Source of the DNA: Azorinus chamasolen
Lineage: Eukaryota > Mollusca > Bivalvia > Cardiida > Solecurtidae
DNA length: 64,000 nt
Assembly (NCBI GenBank): GCA_963576725.1
Contig: OY755244.1
Span: 30,446,006 to 30,510,005, forward strand
Direction: 5' to 3'
Part shown: positions 10,785 to 22,231 of the stretch, piece by piece
Position numbering within the stretch: the stretch's first letter is position 1
Layout of the letters: every line of letters begins with the position of its first letter
Program-made: the position numbers and the translations under genes
The notes under the pieces: generated by a model
Database searches by the model: none
The model's input: the letters and a program-made list of their open reading frames with translations, nothing else
Told to the model about the DNA's origin: nothing

Positions 10785-11152
10785 GATAACTTCACACATT
10801 GAGCAAGCACGATGAGAGGAAGTTTCATGCATCAGGGCAATAACTCTAGCATCAATATTGTTTGAGTTATTCCCCTTTTTCATATTTTTGTCCATACAGT
10901 AACTCTACCTACTGGTTCAATTAATTTGAAATTTCATATATGGAACAGGCATGATTAGAGGGAGTGTCATGCACAAGGGCCAGAACTCTAGCATCAATAT
11001 TTTTGGAGTTATTCCCCTTTTTCTTAGTGTTTTGTCCGGACAATAGCTCTTTTGCTACTGGTTCAATTGACATATTGTTTAGTTATTCCCCTTTTTCACA
11101 TGTTCTTGTCCGGACAATAACTATTAATCTACTATTTCAATTTATTTCAATT
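10785..11152 (+). repeat. tandem array of ~165-bp units ('ataactctagcatcaata')
   Basis: Two to three units with 'catgatgagagg', 'aactctagcatcaatatt', 'gagttattcccctttttc' and 'ttgtccggacaataactc'. The array continues at 11723-11900 after a retroelement tail was inserted. Confidence 0.6.
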
Positions 11153-11722
11153 GTATTACTTTTTCCCTGTCGTGCCCTTAACGGCTTCCCTGCAGGTGCT
11201 CTGACTTCAGCGAAGTCATTGAGTACATATTTGACGGATTGTCACAGTTATTATGCTTTGTTTTAGATGTTGTCCTATGTTCGACATCGTCTATGTTGTG
11301 GGTAAGTCCGGCGGGGATATCTTTATTTACACTATTTGTAAAGCTAGGGTGACTTTGAGAGAAGTGTGAGGTTGGGACGTCCGTAAACCGGTTTAAACCC
11401 CAGTGGTGTTTTTGCTACTGACCGTGCCAAGGCGGTACTCTCTTTGTCACCCTTCCTTTTGTTTGCCTTGTGTCTTTGTGCATGTGATTTTGTTCATGTG
11501 TGGAGTGTTTGTCTCTAGTTATTGTGTGTCTGATGGACTTTTCTGTGTTCATCTCGTGTGTGAGTGTGCGTGTGTGCGTGTGTGCGTGCGTGTGTGTGTG
11601 TGTGTGTATGTGTGTGTGCGTGCGTGCGTGCGTGCGTGCGTGCGTGGTGCGTGCGTGCGTGCGTGCGTGTTCTATCGGTGTTTTGGTGGTATGTGGCTTT
11701 GGCTGCTTGACTTTACTAATTT
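11153..11722 (+). mobile_element. 5'-truncated retroelement 3' tail with expanded (GT/GC)n
   Basis: Homologous to 1625-2156: 'cgtgcccttaacggcttcc', 'gggacgtccgtaaaccgg', 'ccgtgccaaggcggtactct'. The microsatellite at 11560-11670 is enlarged and GTGC-rich. It ends 'gactttactaattttc' and the interrupted array then resumes. It is probably an independent insertion of the family seen at 1395-2156 and 2880-3155. Confidence 0.6.
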
Positions 11723-11900
11723 TCTATTCACATATGGAACAAGCATGATGAGATGCCATGCACAAGAGCCATAACTCTAGCATCAATAATTGTGGAGTTA
11801 TTGCCCTTTTTTATGTATTCTTGTCCGGACAATAACTCTTTATCTACTGGTTCAATAGCGTTATTCTCCTTTTTCATATTGTTTTTCTTATGATTTTTAC
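11723..11900 (+). repeat. resumed ~165-bp tandem array
   Basis: 'acatatggaacaagcatgat', 'aactctagcatcaata' and 'ttgtccggacaataactct' continue the array cut at 11152. Confidence 0.55.
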
Positions 11901-12069
11901 AAAAACCATTCAGGTTGGTCATGTATATACAATGGTCAACTACACCAGGGGTGGGTGGGTCAGAGAGGAGGGTTTCTTTTAATCCGGTGGGGACTCGATA
12001 TATTATAACTTTTCTTCTTAAAGGTATTCAAAGTTACACACCGCATGTTCTTCGTCCTCGTATTGATAA

Positions 12070-12660
12070 AGAATCTGAACATAAAAGTCATTTTCTGAAA
12101 CTGTATATTGCAACGCACTGTCTGTTTGGTTATCGACCCTTTTACAGTCGGTAGCTACGCTTCCCTCTTTGCTTGCGCTATGATGGTATACTCTTAAACT
12201 CAGATACGGGATGAACTTACCTGACTCATGAATTACTTTTACCCTGTCGTGCCCTTAACGGCTTCCCTGCAGGTGCTCTGACTTCAGCAAAGTCATTGAG
12301 TACATATTTGACGGATTTTCACAGTTATTATACTATGTTTTACATATTGTCATGCGTATACCGTCTTCTATGCTGTCGGTTAATCCGGCTGGGATACCTT
12401 TATTTACACTATTTGTAAAGCTAATGTTACTTTGAGAGAAGTGTGAGGTTAGTACGTCCGTAAACCGGTTTAAATCCCCAGTGGTGATTTTGCTGCTGAC
12501 CGTGCCTAGGCGGTACTCTCTCTCTGTCACCCTTAATTTTGTTCGTCTTGTGTCTTTGTACTTGTGCTTTTGTTCATGTATGGAATGTTTATCTCTAGTA
12601 CGTGTGTGTTTGTTAATGTTTTCTGTATTCATCTCGTGTATGTGCGTGAATTTGGGTGCT
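12070..12660 (+). mobile_element. retroelement 3' region, fourth copy
   Basis: 12105-12180 matches the RT C-terminal remnant at 1480-1555 at DNA level ('gtttggttatcgaccctttt', 'acagtcggtagctacgctt'), followed by the same tail ('cgtgcccttaacggcttcc', 'ttgggacgtccg'-like, 'gccgtgcctaggcggtactc'). It is cut off before the GT-rich part and common 3' end. Confidence 0.6.
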
Positions 12661-13420
12661 TCTTTTCTATATTTACGCACATGGAAAGCAATACCTACAT
12701 AAAGATTATGCTGCGTTAAAAAAGCGATATCAATGTATCGTACTTAGGCTGACCGTTCTTTAGGTCTCTTTCCAATGAAAGAAATTTGGAGAAAAAACTA
12801 TCAGTTCAAGAACAAACTGTATATTTATATAAAATGTTCAGTAGTATTACTTCGTAAATTATTATTAGGGTTACCCGTTATTCTTTCTCCAACGAAACGA
12901 ATATTGGAGACACGACTGAGGTAGGATATAGATATTGGTACACTTTCATGTACAATTACAAGATCTAATAATAAACCAAAACAATGTAGCATCATTGTTA
13001 ATTGAATTATCAACCATAAAAAAGCAGTGCGAATGCAATGCAGTTATTTTGCCCTGGTCAGGGTCTACACTGCCAGCTGATGATTGTAATGATTTAACAA
13101 GTCAATAATTTGCAGAGGTACCATTCTTTACACCTTTTTAGTGGAATATGTAGATTCAAATCAGAGACTACTCACGATTTGGATCCATTCTTTCCATAAT
13201 CTTACCATTTGTACATGTATGCATCCCATGTTTAAATATCACTGACAACAAAATATGTAAAACATATATTCATTTTCTTATATTGTTACGTGGTAACACT
13301 AACAGCTGCATTTATAATTGACAGATGATTGTTCAACACAGGCATTCCCTGTTCCCAATCATCAATCATAATACATATGTTGTTCTTATTTGGTGACAAT
13401 CTAAATTCAAATGATATTTA
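12661..13420. other. no recognisable feature
   Basis: AT-rich, no coding segment or known repeat seen on either strand. Confidence 0.4.
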
Positions 13421-13475
13421 TAGGGTCCCACACCTTGATGTGGGTGCCCTATAGTAATCGCCTTGTCCGTCCAGT

Positions 13476-13860
13476 GTAATGAGGAAGAGTGACCCCCGTA
13501 GTAGATCGACGGGGTCGATTTACTATATACTACTATGACCCCTGGTCATAGTACTATAACCGGGTATCGAAGTACTGTGACCCCCTTATATATAAAATTC
13601 TGACCCCTCATATAATAATGTGACCCCCGTAGTAGATCGACCAGGGCTCAATTTACTATATAGTACTATGACCCCACCCACCCCCTCAGTCATAGTACTA
13701 TAATCGGGGGAGTCGTAGTACTATGACCCCAAATACTTATAAAATTCTGACCCCTCATATAACAAACTGACCCCCGTAGGAGATCGACCGAGGGGTCGAT
13801 TTATTATATAGTACTATGACCCGGGTTATAGTACTATGATCGAGTGAGTCGTACTCTTAC
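13476..13860 (+). repeat. TAGTACTAT-rich block, left, with inverted terminus
   Basis: Starts GTAATGAGGAAGAGTGACCC, which is repeated in inverted orientation at 18054-18088. Contains repeated 'tagtagatcgac', 'tatagtactatgaccc' and 'attctgacccctcatataa'. TAGTACTA is a self-complementary octamer. Units are roughly 120 bp. Confidence 0.7.
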
Positions 13861-14330
13861 GAGCTTTGAGCCACACATATATCCGAATTTAATATGGCCA
13901 GAATCTAGAAACTTCAAAGGAATATTGCATAGCATGAGCTGTTGTACACCTTTATATTTCCAGTTTCTTCCCCGGATAATTTTAGAGTTATTGTCCCTGA
14001 ATAGTTTAAATTTTACATTAATGATAAACTTTGCAGCACTCATAATTTTGAAACTAACGTGGCTAGAATCTAGAAAGTTCACAGGCATGTTGCCCAGCGT
14101 GAATTATTTTGCATCTTTATTTTGCCCCTGACAAGTTGGAATGTGTTATAGTTTATAACGAACTTTGAGCCACACATAACTCTAAATCTAATAGGGCTAG
14201 CCTTGAAACTGTTCAAAACAGAACTGTTGCCCAGCATGAATTGTTTTGAACCTTTGTGATTTCAGTTCCCTCTCTATTGTTATTTTGAAGGTATTGCTCT
14301 TGATTAGTTAAAATATGCGTTAAAATAGTT
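13861..14330 (+). repeat. old, diverged relative of the pearl-type unit array
   Basis: About three units with 'tttgagccacacata', 'ggctagaatctagaaa', 'ttcacaggcatgttgcccag' and 'gagttattgtccctga'. The order of phrases is as in P1/P2 but sequence divergence is high. Open frames on both strands are fortuitous. 14331-14940 shows nothing clear. Confidence 0.5.
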
Positions 14331-14940
14331 AAACATCTGATGATTTGTACCTTGTTCAATCGTTTCAGTTCAATGATTGCTTCACACCATGTTAGGTAAC
14401 ATAATGATCGTTTTAGTTGTGTGACTTGTGTTCATTGATTTCCTAAAAAAAGTATTGCCCCTGATAATTTATATGTTTGTTTAACTTGCTCAAAATGTGA
14501 TATATACCTCAAAGTGACAAGTAAAATTAATTTATAAAATCTGAGAAAAGGGAGATCCTTTGAAAGCAATGAAAACAAATCAAATACATGTACTGAAAAC
14601 TGCATATGTTCATGTGCATGTTGTCTGTGCATGTTAGAATTTATTTGTCTCCCACTTAAACACCTTGAAGTTACTTTCCTTGATTTGATAGAATTCACAT
14701 TACAACGATGTGTGAAGTACAGCTTAAACTGAAACTGTCAAAGTGAAAAAATATCCTTTTCAACTTTATGAAGCTGATAGCCAAACAAGAAAAGAAGTAT
14801 TAATCTAATGATTTATAAACACTTATTGATTACATCTTTTTCTGTTATTTTCATTCTTTGTAAGATGAACATTGTGACATTACTGGTCATATTTAGATCT
14901 ATTAAGAATTGTGGATGTATATTTTCAAGGGAGTCACTAT

Positions 14941-15125
14941 ATTTTAAAGTGAAATGACAGGGGGGGGGGGTGTTCATAGTACTATATAATGTATCGATCC
15001 CCCTGGTGGGGTTATTTAGACAAGGGAGTCACTATATTTTCTAGTAAGATGATATGGGGGTCGTAGTACTATATAATATATCGACCCCCACAGACACACA
15101 TTTCCAAGGGGTCACTATATTTATA
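14941..15125 (+). repeat. TAGTACTAT-rich block, second
   Basis: 'aagggagtcactatatttta', 'catagtactatataatgt' and 'atcgaccccc' twice. A G-run sits at 14961-14970. Confidence 0.65.
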
Positions 15126-15129
15126 CCCC

Positions 15130-15690
15130 CACAACGAAGGGTTTTTTTTTGTTTTGTTTTTTTTTTTTTGGGGGGGGGGTATACTGGAATCAGGTTGTCC
15201 GTCTGTCTGTCCGCCCGTCCGTCTGTCCGTGGACACAATTTTGTCCGGCCTTCTTCTTCTGCAGTTTTGCTTCAATTTTGTTGAAGTTCATGTATAGCCA
15301 TATGACCATATAAACCTGTGCACCGCATATTTCCATTATGAGCGGACCTTTACTTTAGGAGTTATCTCCCCCTTTTAGTCCCCTACCAATGTGTTCCGGT
15401 TTTCTGGACATTTTATGGAAGTGACAGGAGATATCAACTCTATATTTAGTACAAAGCTAAATCTAGATAAGTTACAGCTTATGCTCAAATCTCAGTCCGG
15501 TTGAATAATTATTTCGAGTTATTGCCCTTGAACGTCAATTTTTGTCTTCGAATTTTGAATTTTCCAAACTTTTTTGGAAGTGGTTGGAAATATTAACTTT
15601 ATTTTAGGCATAAAGCTAAATCTAGATGATTTACAGCTTAATTCCCAATCTCAGTCTGGTTGAATAATTTTCGCTTCTATATATACCAAT
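15130..15690 (+). repeat. type-2 pearl-like array, second copy
   Basis: T- and G-runs, then 'gggtatactggaatcaggtt', a (GTCY/CCGT)n seed and 'ggacacaattttgtccggcc', then units with 'acaaagctaaatctagataa' and 'gttacagctta'. Parallel to 947-1400. A further unit lies at 16015-16175. Confidence 0.6.
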
Positions 15691-15915
15691 GGATTTCAAT
15701 AACTTGGCACATATCTTCACCAGACAAAGACGATGTGTCGCGTTTAGCTCCCTGGTCCATATGTCAAAGGTCAATGTCACAGGGTACAATTACGTGTTTA
15801 TCTGTGAATGGATTTCAAAGTAATCCATTGTTCCAAATCCGAATCCAAATGTTCATCACACAAAGACAATGTGTCAACTCCGTGGTCCATGGGTCAACGG
15901 TCAAGGTCACAGGGT
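15690..15915 (-). repeat. dispersed repeat with FN-like 'gatgtgtcgcg' phrase
   Basis: Contains 'tggatttcaataacttggca', 'acaaagacgatgtgtcgcg' and 'ggtcaatgtcacagggtac'. The same sequence occurs in the opposite orientation at 37075-37200 and 46110-46215. This is a dispersed repeat and not coding. Confidence 0.55.
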
Positions 15916-15934
15916 ACAATTTTATTTTTATTTT

Positions 15935-15971
15935 TTATTTTTTTTTTTTTTTTTTTTTTTTGGGGGGGGGG
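15935..15971 (+). repeat. poly-T/poly-G run
   Basis: About 25 T followed by 9-10 G in an interrupted array. Confidence 0.85.
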
Positions 15972-16184
15972 CATTTCTCCCGTGACTGTGACAGCTCTTG
16001 CGGTGTTTTTTTTCATCAAATTTTCAATTTTCCGGTCTTTCTTTGGAAGTGGTTGGAGATATTAACTTTATATTTGACATTAATCTAAATCTAGATGAGT
16101 TACAGCTTAAGTTCGAATATCGGTATGTTTGAATAATTTTTGTCAGAGCCCTTGAACTTAATGTTTTATCCCCCCCCCCGATCT

Positions 16185-16978
16185 GATATGGGGGCATATT
16201 GTTTTTGCCCTGTCTGTTTGTCCGTTTGTTTGTCAGCAACTTTAACATTGGCCATAACTTTTGAGCCAGTACAGGTAGAGACTTGATATTTGGTATGCAT
16301 ATATATCTCATAAAGCCGTACATTTTGAAGGGTGACATGGCTTGGTCAAGGTCATCCTTCAAGGTCAGAGGTCAAATATATGGGTCAAATCACCGACTTT
16401 AACATTGGCCATAACTTTTGAACCAGTACCGATAGAGACTTGATATATGGCATGATTGTGTATCTCATGAAGCTGCACAGTTTGAGGGGTGACATGTCAG
16501 GGTTATCCTTCAGGGTCAAAGGTCACCAACTTCAAATTGGCCATAACTTTCGAACCAATAGAGATGGAGTCTTGATATTTGGTATGCATGTGTATCTCAT
16601 AAAGCTGCACATTTTGAGGGGCAACATGTCAAGGTAAAGGTCATCTTTTAGGGTCACCGACTTTAACATTGGCCATAACTTTTGAACCTGTAGATACAGA
16701 CTTGACATTTGGTATGCATGTGTATCTCATGAAGCTGCACAGTTTGGGGTGATATGTCAAGGTCATTGTCATCTTTCAGGGTCAAAGGTCACCGACTTTA
16801 ACATTGGCCATAACTTTTGAACCAGTAGAGATACAGACTTTTACAGATATTTGGTATGCATGTGTACCCCATGAAGCTGCACAGTTTGAGGGGTGACATG
16901 TCAAGATCAAGGTCATCCTTCAGGGTCAAATATCATATGGAGGGGGCATAGCGTTTCACAAACACGTCTTGTTCTGAA
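16185..16978 (+). repeat. tandem array, 'aacattggccataacttttg' family
   Basis: Five to six units of about 125-150 bp with 'ctttaacattggccataact', 'gagacttgatatttggtat', 'ctcatgaagctgcacag' and 'caaggtcatccttcagggtc'. Flanked by 'atctgatatgggggcatatt' and 'ggagggggcatagcgtttca'. This is a common molluscan repeat style with internal tandem units. Confidence 0.65.
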
Positions 16979-17200
16979 AGGGTCTTATTTCTCTTAATTC
17001 TGAATTAAATGTATTTTTCATTTTTCTTTATTGCTGAACATCTCGTCATTTTTATTACATAAATTGGGTTGTGTCATGTATTGTTTTTAAATCCTTCATG
17101 TTTCTGTATGTACATATGTTCAGATTGATGATAGGTGTTCTGACAAACAGCCAGGTGGGGGTATTCGTTAGCCTGTGACTTACATTTCTAGTTTATAGTA
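16979..17200 (+). repeat. dispersed repeat, paralogue of 2640-2860
   Basis: Same phrases and order as 2640-2860, ending 'gggggtattcgttagcctgt'. Confidence 0.65.
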
Positions 17201-17285
17201 AAATGGCATGGGGTTATAGTACTATATAATATATCGACCCCTCCCCTTGGGGGACGTATTTTGGCAAGGGAATCAATATACTTTG
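17196..17285 (+). repeat. TAGTACTAT-rich block, third
   Basis: 'ggttatagtactatataata', 'tatcgacccc' and 'ggcaagggaatcaatatac'. Split from the fourth block by the SINE. Confidence 0.65.
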
Positions 17286-17286
17286 C

Positions 17287-17585
17287 GGTGGTGTTCGGTG
17301 GTCTAGTGGTAACGCGCTTGACTATCAATACGGAGGTTGGGGGTTCAAATATCGGTCCTTCCCGGAAATTTCAGAGGCGCTTTTCAGTGACTCCCATCCG
17401 CACCTCCTCTCGGCCCAGGGGTTAAAATGGTTACCTGTGAGGGTCACTAGCCGGTACTGCGGCTGCATGATTGCGTCATATGTTAGCAGTGCTCAACATT
17501 GTAGGCGAATGACTCAATGACCAGGGGGTAAATGTACAGTCGGCTGAGCGATCATTCGGACTGAAAGTAGACTATAATTAGGTAC
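17287..17585 (+). mobile_element. tRNA-derived SINE
   Basis: The head reads GGTGGTCTAGTGGTAACGCG (A-box) and, about 35 bases on, GGGGGTTCAAAT (B-box-like), the two halves of an RNA polymerase III promoter in tRNA spacing. The ~220-bp body contains 'gcacctcctctcggccca' and 'cactagccggtactgcggc' and is not tRNA. The TAGTACTAT array breaks before it ('aatatactttgcggtggt') and resumes after it ('tactttttatagtaaaatgg'), so it inserted into that array. Confidence 0.65.
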
Positions 17586-18088
17586 TTTTTATAGTAAAAT
17601 GGTATGGGGGTCATAGTATTGTATAATATATCGTCCCCACCCTGATGGATGTAATTTTGCAAGGGAGTCACTATATTTTATAGTAAAGTGGAATGGGGGT
17701 CATAGTACTATATAATATATCGACCCCCATCGTGGATGTATTTTTGCCAGGGAGTTACTATATTTTATAGTGAAATGACAGGGGGTCATAGTACTATATA
17801 ATATATCGAACCCCCCCCCCCCCCCTGGTGGAGGTATTTTGGCAAGGGAGTCACTATATTTTATAGTAAAATTAGCGGGGTCATAGTACTATAAAATATA
17901 TATATCTCGTGGTCGACCTACTACGATAAAAAGAGTGGGTCACAATACTATAAGGAGGGGGTCATTATACTATGACAAGGGAATCACTATACTTTGTAGT
18001 AAAATGACCGGGTGTCATAGTACTATATAATAAATCGAACCCCCTCCCCCTCGGTCTTTCTACTACGGGGGTCACTTTTCCTCATTAC
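17586..18088 (+). repeat. TAGTACTAT-rich block, fourth, with inverted terminus
   Basis: About six ~85-95-bp units with 'gtcatagtactatataat', 'atatcgaccccc' and 'caagggagtcactatatttt'. The block closes with the reverse complement of the 13476 start: TACTACGGGGGTCACTTTTC then CTCATTAC. Confidence 0.7.
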
Positions 18089-18212
18089 ACCAGCAGTCCG
18101 TCACGCTTTTTTTGTCCACTCTCTAACTCAAATAGTTTTCATCTGATCTTCACCAAACCTTCAGAGAATGTTTATAGGTGTAAAGGAGGGAAAGGGTCAA
18201 TGTACGATTATT

Positions 18213-19317
18213 AACAAGAGTGCCATGATGGCCCTTTATCCCCCGCCTTGGATATATAGCAATAGAGAGAGATTAAATAATCACATCCATCTCCGGTAAA
18301 AAAGCTAACAGGATCATAGTAGTTTTGCACTTGAAGATTATTCAATTTGTTCAAATCATACATGGTAGTCATAATTTAATTGCCAATATGGTCACCAGAG
18401 TAGTCCTACAATAACCAGAGTAGTCCTACAATATACCATTCAAATTGGACCAACAGTTCTGGAGAATATTTTTAATGTTTTCTTTGAGGAAATTAGCCCC
18501 GCCACTGGCAGCTATGTTGTCGTTTTTCCAATATTTACATGGTTTCAGCAACTCACATACACTCATCAGAGTGCTATGGCTACCAAATGCCATTTAAATT
18601 GGTGCGTCTAATCTTCTAATTTGGAGAAGATTAAAATTACTTTTTTCTATATAAGCATACATTATATAGGAAGTTAACCGCGCCCCTGACAGCCATGTTT
18701 TCATGCATATCAACATGGTTTTAGTAATTTTGGTAGAGGGTCAGCAGATGACCATTTCTAGCAAATGCCATTCAAACTGGTTTTGGAGAATATTTCTAAA
18801 GTTTCGCTTATAGTCATATAATGGAATTTACAGATATCAGCATGATTTTAGCTAGTTTGATAAAAGGCCAGAAGGCGACTATTCCTACCAAATGCCATTC
18901 AAATTGGACCATCAGTTTTGGAGAATAATATTATATTTTTAAATGTTTTCTATATACATGTAGTTATAGAAGGACATCTACTCCGTCCCTGGTGGCCATA
19001 TTTGTGGAGATATCAACATGATTTTAACAGTTTCGATAAACGGTCACCAGGCAACTGTTCCTACTAAAGGCGATTCAAATTGGACAACCGGTTTTGGAGA
19101 AGATTTTGAAAGGTTTTTCTATATAGTTATATAAGGAAATCTAGCCCCGCCCCTGGTGGTCATGTTTTTTAAGATATCAACATTTAAAGATTTTAGGTAG
19201 CGTTTGGAGGTTCCATTCTGCTGTGTAGTTTGAGGTGTCGTTTATAGCAGGTGCTGATGAACGGATGACGCCGGACAATAAAAAAAGCTCAACTGAGCAT
19301 ACTCAGGTCATCTAAAA
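18213..19317 (+). mobile_element. Helentron-like non-autonomous element H1
   Basis: Begins AACAAGAGTGCCATGATGGC (internal palindrome GCCATGATGGC) and ends with a small hairpin GCTCAACTGAGC followed by ATCTAAAAA. Between them lie about five ~190-220-bp tandem units with 'caaatgccattcaaattgga', 'ggttttggagaagatttt' and 'tatagttatataaggaa'. The 5' start and the 3' hairpin plus CTAAAAA are shared by 40162-43233, 47072-48403, 54335-56278 and 60611-61522, although internal units differ. Confidence 0.6.
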
Positions 19318-19392
19318 AGTTAGTCCATGAAATATGCATGAAGTAATACATTCCTTAATTAATATTCATGCAAGCAAAATGGTTAACGCTTT

Positions 19393-19414
19393 CAACAACA
19401 ACAACAACAACAAC
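19393..19414 (+). repeat. (CAA)n microsatellite
   Basis: Seven uninterrupted CAA units. Confidence 0.9.
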
Positions 19415-20079
19415 CATATCATGGGACAAACAAAAAAGTAAAGGCAACAGTTATATTCATTTATTTAATCATGAAATATATTGTTCTAATATAAATGAGA
19501 ATAAAACTCAACCTCAAATCAGCGCATATGACTAGTATTATCAGAATACAATGTATAAACTTACAATACAAACTATGGATTTGGATGATGTAAAGCAAGA
19601 CAGCTTCAGCCCACTCATGTCCTGGTTCCTTTCCTTTGGGCCTTTGCAAACATTGTAAACCGTGATCAGATGACTCCAAGAGGAGCCATCTGATCAGCGT
19701 CTACACATGTTCATATCAATGTAAGAACTTTTATCTCTATGAATAAACATTTTTGCTTGATATTGCCCTAAATAACTGCACATTGTTTTCATTTTGGCAG
19801 GTTTGTATGACACTTTTATCCTATTCCCTCATATTAACGCCTCTGTAAAAGTTACGTTTTGAAACCGTTGTGACATCTGGAGCAAACTCTATTTATCATA
19901 ATGGTTTTCCAAACTACACAATTCTAAAATGTTCCCTTTTTCTAGTAAATGCTCCTTTTCAGTAGATTATTCAAAGAGGATGGATTTAAAAAAGCTTATA
20001 TTGGGAATGGGTTAAAAGGCATTAATGGGTGTCAAGGTGCACACTGTAGTTAAAGTTTTGTACTGATTGGTGCTCCTGT

Positions 20080-20690
20080 CTGTGGTGCTCCTGTCTGTTC
20101 ATATGCTCTATTCTTTCATGGTTTTTCCATGCCCGTTCAATACCTCCATGTTTTATTGTGATTGTTGTTTTCAGCTATTGTGCTCTGCATTTTTAGTCCC
20201 TATGTTCTGTACCTGTTTTTATCGTTTGCAGTAACTATGTACCATGTTTTAGCGTAGACCTATGCTCTATACCTGTGGTTTTATTGTTCAAGTTTTCAGC
20301 TACTATGCTCTATGTTTTCAGCTATTATGTTCTATGTTTCCAGTGCTATTCCTCCAGGTTTTATCTTTTATGTTTTCAACTATTATGTTCTATGTTTTCA
20401 GTTCCTATAAGCTATACTTCTAGGTTTTATCGTTAATGTTTTCACTGAAAACATTTCGCTGAAAACTTTTCAGATAGTATGCCCTGTTTTCAGTTCATAT
20501 GCTCTATACCTTAAGGTTTTATTCTAAATGTCTTCATTTCCTTACGGTTACAAGCTTTTAGTCTTTATTCTAATTAGTTTTAGCTTCTGTGTTCTAAGAA
20601 CCTCATTAAGGTTTTCATCCTGAATGTTTTCAGTTCCTATTAGCACTATTCATTTCCATTATGGTCTCATTTAATATGCTATGTCTGATT
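20080..20690 (+). repeat. degenerate minisatellite 'tatgctctatgttttcag'
   Basis: About ten imperfect copies of a 50-70-bp motif with 'agctattatgttctat' and 'ccaggttttatc'. No coding potential. 19700-20080 is otherwise featureless except for a degraded palindrome at 19645-19715. Confidence 0.6.
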
Positions 20691-20933
20691 TTTTATTCAT
20701 ATTCTTTTTGCTCTATGCTTCATTGTAATATTATTAGCACTTAAAAAATGCACACTATTGTCTACTGAAACAAACCCTAAATACTTGTATCAAAAATTTA
20801 AACTTATTACATGAATCACTAATTTTGAGAATACCACTAAATTGTCTAGCTCAATAAGGCCCCAGCAACAATTAAATCAAAGGCATGTTCAATATTGTCA
20901 ACTAAATGCACTGACATAGCAAATAAATAAGCA

Positions 20934-21170
20934 TTAACCCTTTCCTCCATAAAATACGCCTTTCTACATATTTGCAAACAGAGTAGACCCAGATCAAACA
21001 GCTACTAGATGAGCTGTCAGATCAGAGTCTGCTCTGTTTCTTTATGACATTATACAGATCTGAATCAACAGTTTCCGTCATATTATAAAATCCCCTTGTT
21101 TGTAATTTAGCTAATCAATATTCATGATGTCAATATTTCTTGCATGAATATGCATGGAGTAAGGGGTTAA
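20934..21170 (+). mobile_element. TTAA palindromic MITE, family A
   Basis: Starts TTAACCCTTTCCTCC and ends AAGGGGTTAA. The centre is a large dyad, 'gcaaacagagtagaccca' plus 'gatcaaacagct', opposing 'agctgtcagatca' plus 'gagtctgctctgttt'. Flank phrases 'attcatgatgtcaa' and 'tgcatgaatatgcatgga' are diagnostic. TTAA targets with CCC termini are the piggyBac signature. No coding capacity. Confidence 0.75.
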
Positions 21171-21268
21171 AACAGTGAAGCAAACTGAAGGTTTAGAACA
21201 AACGTACTTCTGTCATCATTGTGCATGAAGGGTAGTTTTTGCTTGATAAACACATGGCCTGCCTTGCA

Positions 21269-21436
21269 TTAACCCTTTCTCTGTTGCATATTCATGCAAG
21301 AAGTAATGCTATCATGAATAGTTCATTAATATGTACAGAGGATTGATAGTTTAGTACAAAATGTAGAGTCAGGCAGGAGTCATCTGAGTTAGGTCTACTC
21401 TGTTTCCAAACGTGTTTGTATGAAGTAATGGGTTAA
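21269..21436 (+). mobile_element. TTAA MITE, family A, internally deleted
   Basis: TTAACCCTTTCTCTG to AATGGGTTAA with a shortened central dyad ('caggagtcatctgagttagg'). A further core fragment lies at 21645-21715. Confidence 0.65.
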
Positions 21437-22025
21437 TTAACTTGTTAATTGATGATTATTCTTGTAAAAAACTAGAATTGTCACTGAAGGTGATTAAATA
21501 CCCCCGCTCAGGTGGCACAAACGGACATGCCACAGACACAGATGGACATACAGACAGACCAACCAACACAATGACTCCAATATACCCCCTCTCAAACTTT
21601 GATTGTGGGGGTATAATAATGGCAGAAACCATAGATCAGATCTATATTATAAACAAACAATGCAGACTCTGGTCAGACCGCTTCTGCAGGAGTTGTCTGA
21701 TCTGGGTCTTCTATTTTTTTCAAAGTAAAGAGTTACACAAGAGGAAAGTAATGCAGAGAGCTCCAATGGGAGCTATCTTCATAACTGTCATCTTGCATTA
21801 AGCTACCATCTGGCTTTTAGGTACAGACATGAATGGCCATTGTAACGTTTTTATCACTAGTTTCTCTTTGGAGGCATAAAACTGGCAGGATAACGATCGT
21901 TACTTCCATAGCACACACATTTTATGTACAAGCTTCAATATCAAATCGCAAACAATATACATCATCAAGTACCAGAAACTAATTCTTCATCATCATCATC
22001 TGCATTTAGATTATACAGACCTGAA

Positions 22026-22231
22026 TTAACCCTTTCCTTCATATAAACGTGTTTTCACGCATCTACAAACAGAGTAGATCCTATTGTCTGCTGTTTGCTA
22101 TGGAATTTGATAGATGTCTCTTTATTTTCTAAAATGGCTACAGTGTTCCAGCTTTCATTACAACTATGTAGTCCATGAATATTCAGTAGGTATTAAAATT
22201 TAGAATAAACATAGAACAGGAAAAGGATTAA
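22026..22231 (+). mobile_element. TTAA MITE, family A, partial core
   Basis: TTAACCCTTTCCTTC to AAAAGGATTAA. The core retains 'acaaacagagtagatcc' and 'ctgctgtttgc' with the dyad centre deleted. Confidence 0.65.
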
